Below are positions 5,481-11,944 of a stretch of 23,821 nt of DNA, one piece after another; within the stretch, counting starts at the first letter, position 1; every line of letters begins with the position of its first letter. This DNA comes from a virus: IMG/VR virus record IMGVR_UViG_3300045051_000754, positions 1 to 23,821 of that record. One strand, written 5' to 3'. The notes beneath the pieces were generated by a model. The model saw only the letters and a list, made by a program, of their open reading frames with translations. It was not told the origin of the DNA and did not search any database. Both the position numbers and the translations under genes were made by a program.

Positions 5481-6532
5481 CCTCCCTCTCCCTCTCCAAC
5501 TTCCAGTCCCACCGCAAGACCCGCCTGGAGTTCTGCGAGGGTGTCAACGCTATCGTCGGCCCCAGCGACTCCGGCAAGACGGCCCTCCTCCGCGCCCTAG
5601 CCTGGGTAGCGACGAACAAGCCCTCCGGGGACGCCTACCGCTCGAACTGGGGTGGGGACACCTCCGTCACGCTCGGGCTAATGGAGGGCGTCACCGTCGA
5701 GCGGGAGCGGACCAAGGCGGACTCCGGGACCTACCGGCTCAGTACCATGGCGGAGCCCCTGCGGCGCCTCGGCCAGGACGTGCCGGAGGAGGTCTCTCGC
5801 GCGCTGAACCTCGGGGACCTGAACGTCCAGCGCCAGCTCGACGCCCCGTTCCTCCTCAGCGAGTCCCCGGCGGAGGTGGCGCGCGTGCTCAACCGCGTCG
5901 TGCGGCTGGACGAGATCGACCGGAGCATGTCCGACGCCAACGGACGCATCCTCTCCGCAGGACGTACGCTCAAGGCGGAGGAGGCACGGGCGGAGGAGCT
6001 GGAGGCGGAGCTGGAGGGATTCGCCGGCCTGGGGGACGCGGAGACGCGGCTGGCGGCGGTTGAGGTCCTGGAGGGAAACCGCGTGCGGCTGGAGCGGGAC
6101 GCCAAGGCCCTCCGCGCGCTGGCCGAGAAAACGTCCCTGGCGGAAGGGGACCTGGAACGCCTCCCGGACGTCCGGAGGGCGGAGCAACTGGCCGCGGGGC
6201 TCTCCAGGAAGGCGGACGAGTTTCGGGACAGGCAGGAGAGCATCTCCCGACTCGGGAACCTGATCGACGGCGTCTCCCGCGCCCAGGACGAGCTGGAAGC
6301 CCTTCCTTCGACGAGAGGGGCTGAACGTCTCCTCCTACGCCTGGCAGAGCGCAAAGCGGAATTTGACGCCTTGTCGCGATCCAGGGGGGCTATCCGGTCC
6401 CTGGCGGAGAGCGCCCGGACCGCGCGGGAGTCCCTCCGGTCCCTGACCAAGCAGCTCGCCACGGAGGAAGAGGAGTTCCACCGGCTGATGCCGTCCACGT
6501 GCCCGCTCTGCGGACAGGAGGTAGAGAAGTGA
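5474..6532 (+). CDS. sbcC: SbcC/Rad50 N-terminal half: Walker A, coiled coil, terminal zinc hook
   Basis: This 352-residue protein carries the first half of an SbcC (Rad50-type) ATPase. The N-terminus SLSLSNFQSHRKTRLEF is the family's opening strand pair. The Walker A motif GPSDSGKT is at 29-36, with a Q-loop-like VQRQLDAPFLL near 118-128. From about 155 to 340 it is coiled coil. It stops just after CPLCGQEVEK (C343, C346), the zinc hook that sits in the middle of a normal SbcC chain. Signature, Walker B and H-loop are missing here and appear in the separate gene at 7982. The two must come together to make an ATP site that, with SbcD, opens and cuts DNA ends or hairpins. Confidence 0.8.
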   Translation: MVASLSLSNFQSHRKTRLEFCEGVNAIVGPSDSGKTALLRALAWVATNKPSGDAYRSNWGGDTSVTLGLMEGVTVERERTKADSGTYRLSTMAEPLRRLGQDVPEEVSRALNLGDLNVQRQLDAPFLLSESPAEVARVLNRVVRLDEIDRSMSDANGRILSAGRTLKAEEARAEELEAELEGFAGLGDAETRLAAVEVLEGNRVRLERDAKALRALAEKTSLAEGDLERLPDVRRAEQLAAGLSRKADEFRDRQESISRLGNLIDGVSRAQDELEALPSTRGAERLLLRLAERKAEFDALSRSRGAIRSLAESARTARESLRSLTKQLATEEEEFHRLMPSTCPLCGQEVEK

Positions 6533-7524
6533 GAACACGTCCCCCCGCCAAGCGACCCCCCGCCGACGCCGTGCTCTGCGCGGACGTCCACCTGCGGGAC
6601 ACCGTGCCGGAGTGCCGGACGGATGACTTCCTCGCCGCGCAGTTCCGGAAGCTCCAGGCCATCCGGGACCTCCAGGAGACGAACGGGGGCTGCCCGGTCC
6701 TGTGTGCCGGGGACGTGTTCGACCACTGGAAGCCGAGCCCCTGGCTCCTCCAGGCCGTGATCCCGCTCGTCCGGGACTGGATCGTCGTCCCGGGGCAGCA
6801 CGACCTCCCGCAGCACTCCCTGGCGCTGTTCGACAAGAGCGGCCTGGCGGTGCTGGAGCGCGCGGGGTGCTGTATAGTGCTGGAAGACCCCGTGGGTCCG
6901 ATAGCAGTCAAAGACGGGGAGGTAATCGTTTCCGGGTTTCCTTGGGGAGCAGAGCCCTCCGGAATAGCGGGGGACGAGGAGCCGTACAAACGGATTGCCC
7001 TCATCCACCGGCTCGTCTACCCCGGCAAGCCCCCGTTCCCCGGCGCGGAAAGCAAGGGAGGAACGGCGCGAGACCTGCTCCGGAAGATGAAGGGCTTCGA
7101 CCTCGTAGTGAGCGGAGATAACCACCAGACGTTCGTTCAACTTCCCGGCGGTCCTATCACTACTGCTATGAACGGCCCCCTTTCCGGGAAGAACGGGGAC
7201 CCTATCCTCGTCAACCCCGGCTCCATGATGCGGACCACCGCGGCGCAGGCGGACCACGAGCCGAGCGTCTTCCTCTGGTGGGCGGAGTCCAACACGGTCG
7301 AGCGCGTGGTCCTCCCTCACGAGAAGGGGGTGGTCAGCCGGGAACACATCGACCGGGACAAGGCGAGGGACGAGCGCATTTCCGCCTTCGTCGAGCGCCT
7401 GCGGGACGACGTGGAGATGGGGCTGGACTTCCAGGATAACCTCCGACGGTTCTTGGCGGAGAACGAGACGCCGAAGGCCGTCGAGCAACTCGTGTGGGAG
7501 ATCGTCGATGGTCGGAACGCGTGA
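6529..7524 (+). CDS. sbcD: SbcD/Mre11-like nuclease subunit
   Basis: This 331-residue calcineurin-like phosphoesterase starts at GTG 6529, overlapping the upstream stop as GTGA behind GGAGG. Metal-binding motifs are in order: D19-x-H21 in CADVHLRD, GDVFDH at 61-66, PGQHD at 88-92 (a Q where GNHD is usual), H160 in ALIHRL, and SGDNHQT at 195-201. The family's last motif is usually GHxH; here it reads GDNH. NPGSM follows at about 235. It is the Mn2+-dependent exo/endonuclease that works with SbcC to process DNA ends and hairpins; T4 gp47 is a phage relative. It lies between the two SbcC halves, which supports one complex. It is somewhat shorter than E. coli SbcD (400). Confidence 0.82.
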   Translation: MRTRPPAKRPPADAVLCADVHLRDTVPECRTDDFLAAQFRKLQAIRDLQETNGGCPVLCAGDVFDHWKPSPWLLQAVIPLVRDWIVVPGQHDLPQHSLALFDKSGLAVLERAGCCIVLEDPVGPIAVKDGEVIVSGFPWGAEPSGIAGDEEPYKRIALIHRLVYPGKPPFPGAESKGGTARDLLRKMKGFDLVVSGDNHQTFVQLPGGPITTAMNGPLSGKNGDPILVNPGSMMRTTAAQADHEPSVFLWWAESNTVERVVLPHEKGVVSREHIDRDKARDERISAFVERLRDDVEMGLDFQDNLRRFLAENETPKAVEQLVWEIVDGRNA

Positions 7525-7753
7525 GCTCGTGCTACTGGGGAGCGGGGAGATTGCCCACCTCGCGTACTTTGGGAGCCGGGAGAGGATGGAGCAGCTCCTC
7601 CCCCCAACGGAGGAAACGCCGGTGAACACTCGCTGCTCCTACTCGGGGAAGGGACACCTGGCGAACGGGAAGGCCCGGCTCTGCCGGCGCTGCTTCCCGG
7701 AACAGTACAACGCCACCGCAGCCGCGTGGAGAATGGGGAACAAGCATGGCTAG
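7508..7753 (+). CDS. Small Cys/His protein in the SbcCD block
   Basis: This 81-residue frame starts at ATG 7508 inside the end of sbcD, six bases after GGGAG. Residues C43, H50, C59 and C62 (CSYSGKGHLANGKARLCRRC) could bind one zinc. The N-terminal half has no recognisable motif; a GTG at 7622 would give only the metal-binding half. It overlaps the next gene by eight bases. Because it is trapped between sbcD and the C-terminal SbcC half, it may be an accessory to that complex, but no family is recognised. Confidence 0.5.
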   Translation: MVGTRELVLLGSGEIAHLAYFGSRERMEQLLPPTEETPVNTRCSYSGKGHLANGKARLCRRCFPEQYNATAAAWRMGNKHG

Positions 7754-7985
7754 CCAGACGGACGCGGAGAAGCTCCTGGCGCTCAAGGGGAAGATCGAGC
7801 GGATCAAGACCCAGCGCGCGCAGGCGGAGGGACGCCTGGAGGAGCTCACGGGGCAGCTCAAACGGGACCACTCCTGCGGGAGTCTGGAGGAGGCCCGGGA
7901 GAAGCTGGAGGGGATGGAAGAGCAGGCCGAGAAGCTCGCCGAGGAGATCCGGCGGGGGGTCGAGGAGTTAGAGGGGATGCTGTGA
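7746..7985 (+). CDS. Short coiled-coil protein in the SbcCD block
   Basis: This 79-residue protein starts at ATG 7746 behind GGGGAA and ends in a GTGA overlap with the next gene. It is nearly all charged heptads: EKLLALKGKIERIKTQRAQA, then EGRLEELTGQL, and EEAREKLEGMEEQAEKLAEE. A short non-helical break, DHSCGS with a single Cys, lies in the middle at about 41-46, so it probably forms a helical hairpin. It could pack against or extend the arms of the split SbcC, but it has no ATPase motif. No other function is suggested. Confidence 0.6.
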   Translation: MASQTDAEKLLALKGKIERIKTQRAQAEGRLEELTGQLKRDHSCGSLEEAREKLEGMEEQAEKLAEEIRRGVEELEGML

Positions 7986-8602
7986 CCCCCCTCACTGAGC
8001 TCCGCTCCCGCCTGGAGAACCGGAAGGGCCGGCGGGACCAGCTCCTCCAGTCCCTGGAGCAGGCCAGGGACCGAGCGCGCGACCAGCGGAGGCTCCTCCG
8101 CAACCTGGACCGCGCGCAGGCCGTCCTCCAGGTCGTCGCGCAGCGGACGCAGCAGGAGTTGGAGGTCCAGATCGGGGGGCTGGTCACCATGGCGTTGGCC
8201 GCCGTGTTCCCCGACCCCTACGAGTTCGTCCTGCGGTTCGAGCAACGGAGGGGGAAGACCGAGGCCGACCTCCTCTTCTCGCGGGACGGCTCGGAGGTCC
8301 ATCCCCTCTCCGCGTCCGGCGGGGGCGTGGTGGACCTGGCGGCGTTCGCCCTACGCGTGGCGCTCTGGCGGATCTCCTCCCCGGGGTTGCGACCGACAAT
8401 CGTGCTCGACGAACCGTTCAAGCACCTATCCGAAGACCTCCAGCCCAAAGCCAGCGCGCTCCTGAAGGAGATCAGCTCCCGCCTGGGGGTCCAGTTCATC
8501 ATGGTGACGCACTCGGAGGAGCTGGTTGAGAGCGCGGACCGGGTGTTCCAGGTGAGCCTGCGGCGGGGGGTGAGCCGGGTAACAGAGGGAGAACAAAAAT
8601 GA
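7982..8602 (+). CDS. sbcC: SbcC/Rad50 C-terminal half: signature, Walker B and H-loop
   Basis: This 206-residue protein supplies the ATPase half missing from the gene at 5474. Residues 1-60 are coiled coil. An ABC signature variant SASGGG is at 110-115 followed by VVDLAAFALRVALW. Walker B TIVLDEPF is at 139-146, a D-loop-like HLSEDLQ follows, and H177 in VTHSEEL is the H-loop. There is no Walker A. SbcC-type ATPases put the Walker A of one head opposite the signature of another, so the two proteins should associate. The coiled coil here is much shorter than in the N-half (about 60 versus 185 residues). Start GTG 7982 overlaps the upstream stop. Confidence 0.8.
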   Translation: MTPLTELRSRLENRKGRRDQLLQSLEQARDRARDQRRLLRNLDRAQAVLQVVAQRTQQELEVQIGGLVTMALAAVFPDPYEFVLRFEQRRGKTEADLLFSRDGSEVHPLSASGGGVVDLAAFALRVALWRISSPGLRPTIVLDEPFKHLSEDLQPKASALLKEISSRLGVQFIMVTHSEELVESADRVFQVSLRRGVSRVTEGEQK

Positions 8603-8931
8603 CGAACTGCGGAGAGAAGCGCGTGACTTGCGTTCTCGGGGAAATCTGCGAGAGGGTAGAGGCCAAGCGCGACGCATGGAAAGAAGCGTACGACTCTCAT
8701 GTTGGTCGTGCCACATCCCTCACTGCTGTGTTGCAAGCCGAGCGCGACCGCCTCGCGGCAGAGAACGCCCGACTCCGAGCGTCCGAAGCCTCGTGGATCG
8801 AGATTGCGGGGGATAGGGACCGGGAGCGCGACCGCCTCGCGGCAGAGAACGTCAGGCTCGCGGCGCGGGTGGAGGAGCTTGAACGGGCCATCATAGCACA
8901 CAGGGCGCCGGCCGGGACGGAGGAGACCTAG
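8599..8931 (+). CDS. Coiled-coil hypothetical protein with internal duplication
   Basis: This 110-residue protein starts at ATG 8599, overlapping the previous stop, behind AGAGGGAG. It is largely coiled coil, with ERDRLAAENARL at about 48-59 repeated as ERDRLAAENVRL 28 residues later. Two cysteines near the N-terminus (NCGEK, TCVLGEIC) add a third at 16. It is the last gene of the plus-strand arm and its codon use is less GC-rich around 8600-8720 than in its neighbours. No family is recognised; similar coiled-coil proteins are frequent in phage genomes. Confidence 0.55.
   Translation: MTNCGEKRVTCVLGEICERVEAKRDAWKEAYDSHVGRATSLTAVLQAERDRLAAENARLRASEASWIEIAGDRDRERDRLAAENVRLAARVEELERAIIAHRAPAGTEET
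8740..8851 (+). repeat. Perfect 28-base direct repeat within a coiled-coil gene
   Basis: The sequence at 8740-8767 is repeated exactly at 8824-8851; each copy begins GAGCGCGACC and ends CAGAGAACG. The offset is 84 bases, 28 codons or four heptads, so the coiled-coil phase is kept. It looks like a recent in-frame duplication. Confidence 0.85.
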
Positions 8932-8994
8932 TGCCAGGGACAAGGGCGGGAGCAGGGAGGGGACTCCCCGACGCAGAGGCTGGGGAAGTCCGGG

Positions 8995-9073
8995 TGGAGG
9001 AGCCTACGGACGGCGGGGCACGGTTCTCGCTCGCAGGACCGGCGCCCCGCCTCCCCCCGGGAGGGCTCCTCCA
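8995..9073. terminator. Nested inverted repeat between convergent gene arms, probable bidirectional terminator
   Basis: The 195-base gap 8932-9126 separates the last plus-strand gene from the last minus-strand gene. TGGAGGAGCC 8995-9004 pairs perfectly with GGCTCCTCCA 9064-9073, and GGCGGGGC 9012-9019 with GCCCCGCC 9044-9051. A smaller stem CCTCCC/GGGAGG lies on the 3' side, at about 9050-9064, as a competing structure. GGGG/CCCC near 8959-8969 gives another small hairpin. There are no T tracts, so it would act by structure or with Rho. No gene is supported in the gap. Confidence 0.55.
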
Positions 9074-9126
9074 GCCCCAACCCCAATAGGAGCCGAACCC
9101 CCATCAGCCACGTCTCCCGCCAGGCC

Positions 9127-11274
9127 TCAGTCAGGGTAGATAGAGGCATCGTACTCCCTCAGCATGACGGTCTGATGCCCCTCCCCGTCCCCCCGCACGC
9201 TGTCGACGATCCAGAGTCTCACGCTCGCGTCGTCGTCCTCCAGCTCCACGGGAGCATCCGGGTACGTCACGTCGTACCCCCAGCCGAAGCGGGGTTCCTT
9301 CCAACGCACGACATCCCCGGTCTCCAACTCGATCAGAGCTAGCGTGGTAGTGACCTCCGCAGTCCAGACGGTCCGGAGCCTCCCGAACTCATAGGCCCCC
9401 AGGCGCTTCGCCTGCGCGTGGCAAGCCACGTAGGGGAGGTCGAGCGTGTGGTCGAACCGCCCGTCCGGGTCGCCGACAGGGAAGGCGTTCGGCTCCCAGT
9501 TCCTCGCTTGGTCCCGGTGGTTCACGAGGAGGGAGGCCGGGCGCTCCTGGGGGTCCCGCTGCGTCACGGAGATCCCCCCGACCAGGTGCTCAGGCTTGAT
9601 CGTCTTCACCGGGCTCCGTTCGCGCTCCACGGACAGGCGGACCGTCCCGTCCGGCGTCTCGTAGCGCGTACCGCGGCAGGTCTGGAGGATGGCCTTCGTG
9701 TTCTCCGCCGCGTCCCTGGCCACGTCCAGCACTACGTCCGCCCGGAACCGCTGCTCCCGGATCGAGATGAACGTGGGAGGGACCAGGAACGCAGCGGGAA
9801 CCTCCAGGAACTGGCCGTCGGTCATGGAGGTGAGGATTGGCAGGACCTCCCCCTCCTGGTTCATCGCCATGTATCCGCCCAGGTCCACCCCGGCCCCGAA
9901 CCCGGCGGCGAACATGATGGAGAACCCGTCCTCGTGGGGGCCGTAGGCGGACACCTCCGTGAAGTCGTAGAGCGTGGAGACGATCCCGTCGCAGTGGGTG
10001 GCTTCAGCCTTCGCGTGCTCCCAGTCCACGCGGGACTCGGCCTTCCCCTCCCCCGCCGGGTCCGTCACGTGCCCGGCGGCGATCCAGACGGGGTTGTTCG
10101 TCCACTCCCTCCGCCAGCGACCCTGCCGCCAGACGCGGAACTTCAGGCCGGCGGGGGTCGCCAGGAAGTTCGTCGAGTGGTCCGCGGCCACCTGCGGGAT
10201 GGTCGCCACCGCGTAGGCCAGGCCGCGCAGGGCCAGGGCGTCGTTCCGCTCCTCCACTTCGACGGCGCTCAGGGCCAGGCGAGCGGCAGTCACGTCCCCG
10301 CCCCCGCGCTCCGCCGCCAGGAACTCCACCTTCAGGTCGTAGTCCCCCGCGTCGAACCCCTTCGCCGTCGTGACCTCGAACACCTCCTGGTAGGTAGGCG
10401 AGACGTCCGTGTCTAGCTCCGGGACCGTCCCCGCCCGGTAGTCGAAGCGCGCCGGGCAGGATACGGTGACGTCTCCCCCAAGGATGACCAGGTACGCGTC
10501 CTTCGTCCCCGCCATGGTGTCGGGGAGGATCATCTTATAGGTCCCGGCGTTCGTCCAGCTCCCCCCGCCCTGGGGACGCCAGTACACGGTGAACTGGATG
10601 TTCTTCTGCTGCTCCTCGTCCAGCTGCATGCTCCCCTGGACGTGGACGCGGACCGTCCCCCCGTCGCTCCGGACGTTGAAGGAGGTGGCGGCGAAGGGAG
10701 GGACGCTCGGGTCCCAACCGTGCGTCACGTAATCCCAGACGGTCAGGTTCACGGGGGTACCATCCGGCTCGACGTGGCGGACGTTCACGCTGGCGGGGTC
10801 CGGCATCTGCGTCCGGGTCCCCAGGTAGAAGGCTCCGCGCGTCCCCTGGAGGGTGAAGAGCCCCGTGCCGTCCACCTCCGCGTCGAAGAAGCGCGTCAGG
10901 GGGCCGATCCCGCAGCCGAGGAAGTAGGTGGTAGACTCCAGGTCGGTGGACTCGTACATCGCGTAGAGGGCTACTCTGGGTCTTCCCGCGATCCAGGGGA
11001 TGGGGCGCCCCTCCGCTCGGACGGTGACGGGGAAGCGTCCGGTCGAGGGGCCCCCGGCGTCGAACTTGGGCATCTTCGGGAGGAAGAGGTTCGAGAAGTC
11101 CGCGAACTGATCGAACGCCCCCTTGATTCCGGTCAACCCGGAAGCGTAGCTCAGGGTCCCCAGGAGGGCCTTGTCCCACTCCCCCCTCCGCATCTGCTCT
11201 AGGCTGGGGAACGGGGTGCTTTTATTGAGGTAGTCGAGCGTATTGTCCCGGAAGTCGCCCCACCAGTTCGCCAT
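9127..11274 (-). CDS. Tail tip attachment / central hub protein (gpJ-like)
   Basis: This 715-residue protein is the last gene of the structural arm. The start ATG at 11274 lies one base after the stop of the gpL-like gene, with AGGCGG before it. The N-terminal 60 residues are helical. After that comes a stretch like that of phage tip proteins of the J family (RPIPWIAGRPRVALYAMYES, then FLGCGIGPLTRFF), where the short beta segment IPxxxGxxRV is typical. The rest is beta-rich with Gly and Trp. The middle reads like a hub domain, and the C-terminal region (VVRWKEPRFGWGYDVTYPDA) is compatible with a gp27-like fold. At the tail tip it would seal the tube and carry receptor-binding parts. Its length is shorter than lambda gpJ (1132). 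The identity follows from order and pattern. Confidence 0.65.
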   Translation of the reverse strand: MANWWGDFRDNTLDYLNKSTPFPSLEQMRRGEWDKALLGTLSYASGLTGIKGAFDQFADFSNLFLPKMPKFDAGGPSTGRFPVTVRAEGRPIPWIAGRPRVALYAMYESTDLESTTYFLGCGIGPLTRFFDAEVDGTGLFTLQGTRGAFYLGTRTQMPDPASVNVRHVEPDGTPVNLTVWDYVTHGWDPSVPPFAATSFNVRSDGGTVRVHVQGSMQLDEEQQKNIQFTVYWRPQGGGSWTNAGTYKMILPDTMAGTKDAYLVILGGDVTVSCPARFDYRAGTVPELDTDVSPTYQEVFEVTTAKGFDAGDYDLKVEFLAAERGGGDVTAARLALSAVEVEERNDALALRGLAYAVATIPQVAADHSTNFLATPAGLKFRVWRQGRWRREWTNNPVWIAAGHVTDPAGEGKAESRVDWEHAKAEATHCDGIVSTLYDFTEVSAYGPHEDGFSIMFAAGFGAGVDLGGYMAMNQEGEVLPILTSMTDGQFLEVPAAFLVPPTFISIREQRFRADVVLDVARDAAENTKAILQTCRGTRYETPDGTVRLSVERERSPVKTIKPEHLVGGISVTQRDPQERPASLLVNHRDQARNWEPNAFPVGDPDGRFDHTLDLPYVACHAQAKRLGAYEFGRLRTVWTAEVTTTLALIELETGDVVRWKEPRFGWGYDVTYPDAPVELEDDDASVRLWIVDSVRGDGEGHQTVMLREYDASIYPD

Positions 11275-11275
11275 G

Positions 11276-11941
11276 TCAGTACCGCCTGGCCACGAGGAGG
11301 GGGTTGCCCCCAAAGTTGAGCTGGTTCGCCATCGTCGTCTTACACGTGTCGTACGTCCGGTCGCAGGTCGTCTCCGCGCCCGCGTACGCGCAATCCGGTC
11401 CCTTGAACAGCAGGTGGCACCCGGAGGCGTAGGTCCTCCCCGGGCTCTGCCGCGCGACGTCTGCGGAGGGGGCCCGGAGTGCGAATGTCACGGAGGCGTC
11501 CCCGTACTGGACCTCGCCGATCTCCAGGTTTGCGGCCACTGTCTCCAGCGCCACGACGTTCCAGTTCACGGTGGACTGCCGGAGGGGCTCCGGGTCCGCG
11601 TCCCATCCCTCCTCGCTGTAGGGGGCCTCCGCGTAGCTGTCGTCGAGCGTCTCCAGCCACGCGCGCCAGACCGTGACGGAGAGCCCCTGCGGGCTGCTCG
11701 CCAGACACGCGCGGGCCACCAGCCCCACGGGGTCGGAGACGGTCAGGGGGCCTCCCTCCGGCCCGCCCTCGAATGAGAAGCGCCGTCCCGCCCAGACCGT
11801 CCCGACAGGGTAGATGAGGTTCTCCCCTCCCGCAGCCCAGAGGACGTCCGGGCCCCCCCAGCCGAGGATGCGGACGACGTGGATCCAGGCGCGGTTGCCC
11901 TGCCTGGCCTGGCCGAGGACGTTGTCGGAGAGGGAGAGCAT
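11276..11941 (-). CDS. Minor tail protein, gpL-like with a C-terminal Cys cluster
   Basis: This 221-residue protein follows the tailspike gene and starts at ATG 11941. The N-terminus has beta-rich segments (AWIHVVRILGWGG). The C-terminal 60 residues contain CHLLFKGPDCAYAGAETTC and CDRTYDTC, four cysteines spaced x8, x8, x6. A final NQLNFGGNPLL follows. Lambda gpL has the same x8 and x6 pairs, and there they hold a 4Fe-4S cluster; the C-terminal N-x-x-x-FGGxP end is also shared. It would sit in the tail tip beneath the gpJ-like protein. The Fe-S cluster is inferred from spacing. Confidence 0.7.
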   Translation of the reverse strand: MLSLSDNVLGQARQGNRAWIHVVRILGWGGPDVLWAAGGENLIYPVGTVWAGRRFSFEGGPEGGPLTVSDPVGLVARACLASSPQGLSVTVWRAWLETLDDSYAEAPYSEEGWDADPEPLRQSTVNWNVVALETVAANLEIGEVQYGDASVTFALRAPSADVARQSPGRTYASGCHLLFKGPDCAYAGAETTCDRTYDTCKTTMANQLNFGGNPLLVARRY

Positions 11942-11944
11942 CCG

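Noticed and set aside
5731-7629. A 632-codon open frame on the minus strand across the SbcC N-half and sbcD
   Set aside because: High-GC DNA gives long antisense frames. The plus-strand frames carry clear Walker A, zinc-hook and phosphoesterase motifs, while the antisense translation shows none and is low in complexity.
8928-9149. Minus-strand frame in the convergent gap
   Set aside because: It runs through the inverted repeat, has no ribosome site and no sensible protein pattern.
9418-10416. 332-codon plus-strand frame inside the gpJ-like gene
   Set aside because: Antisense product is rich in Arg, Val and Pro and has no recognisable motif; the minus-strand frame fits the tail gene order.
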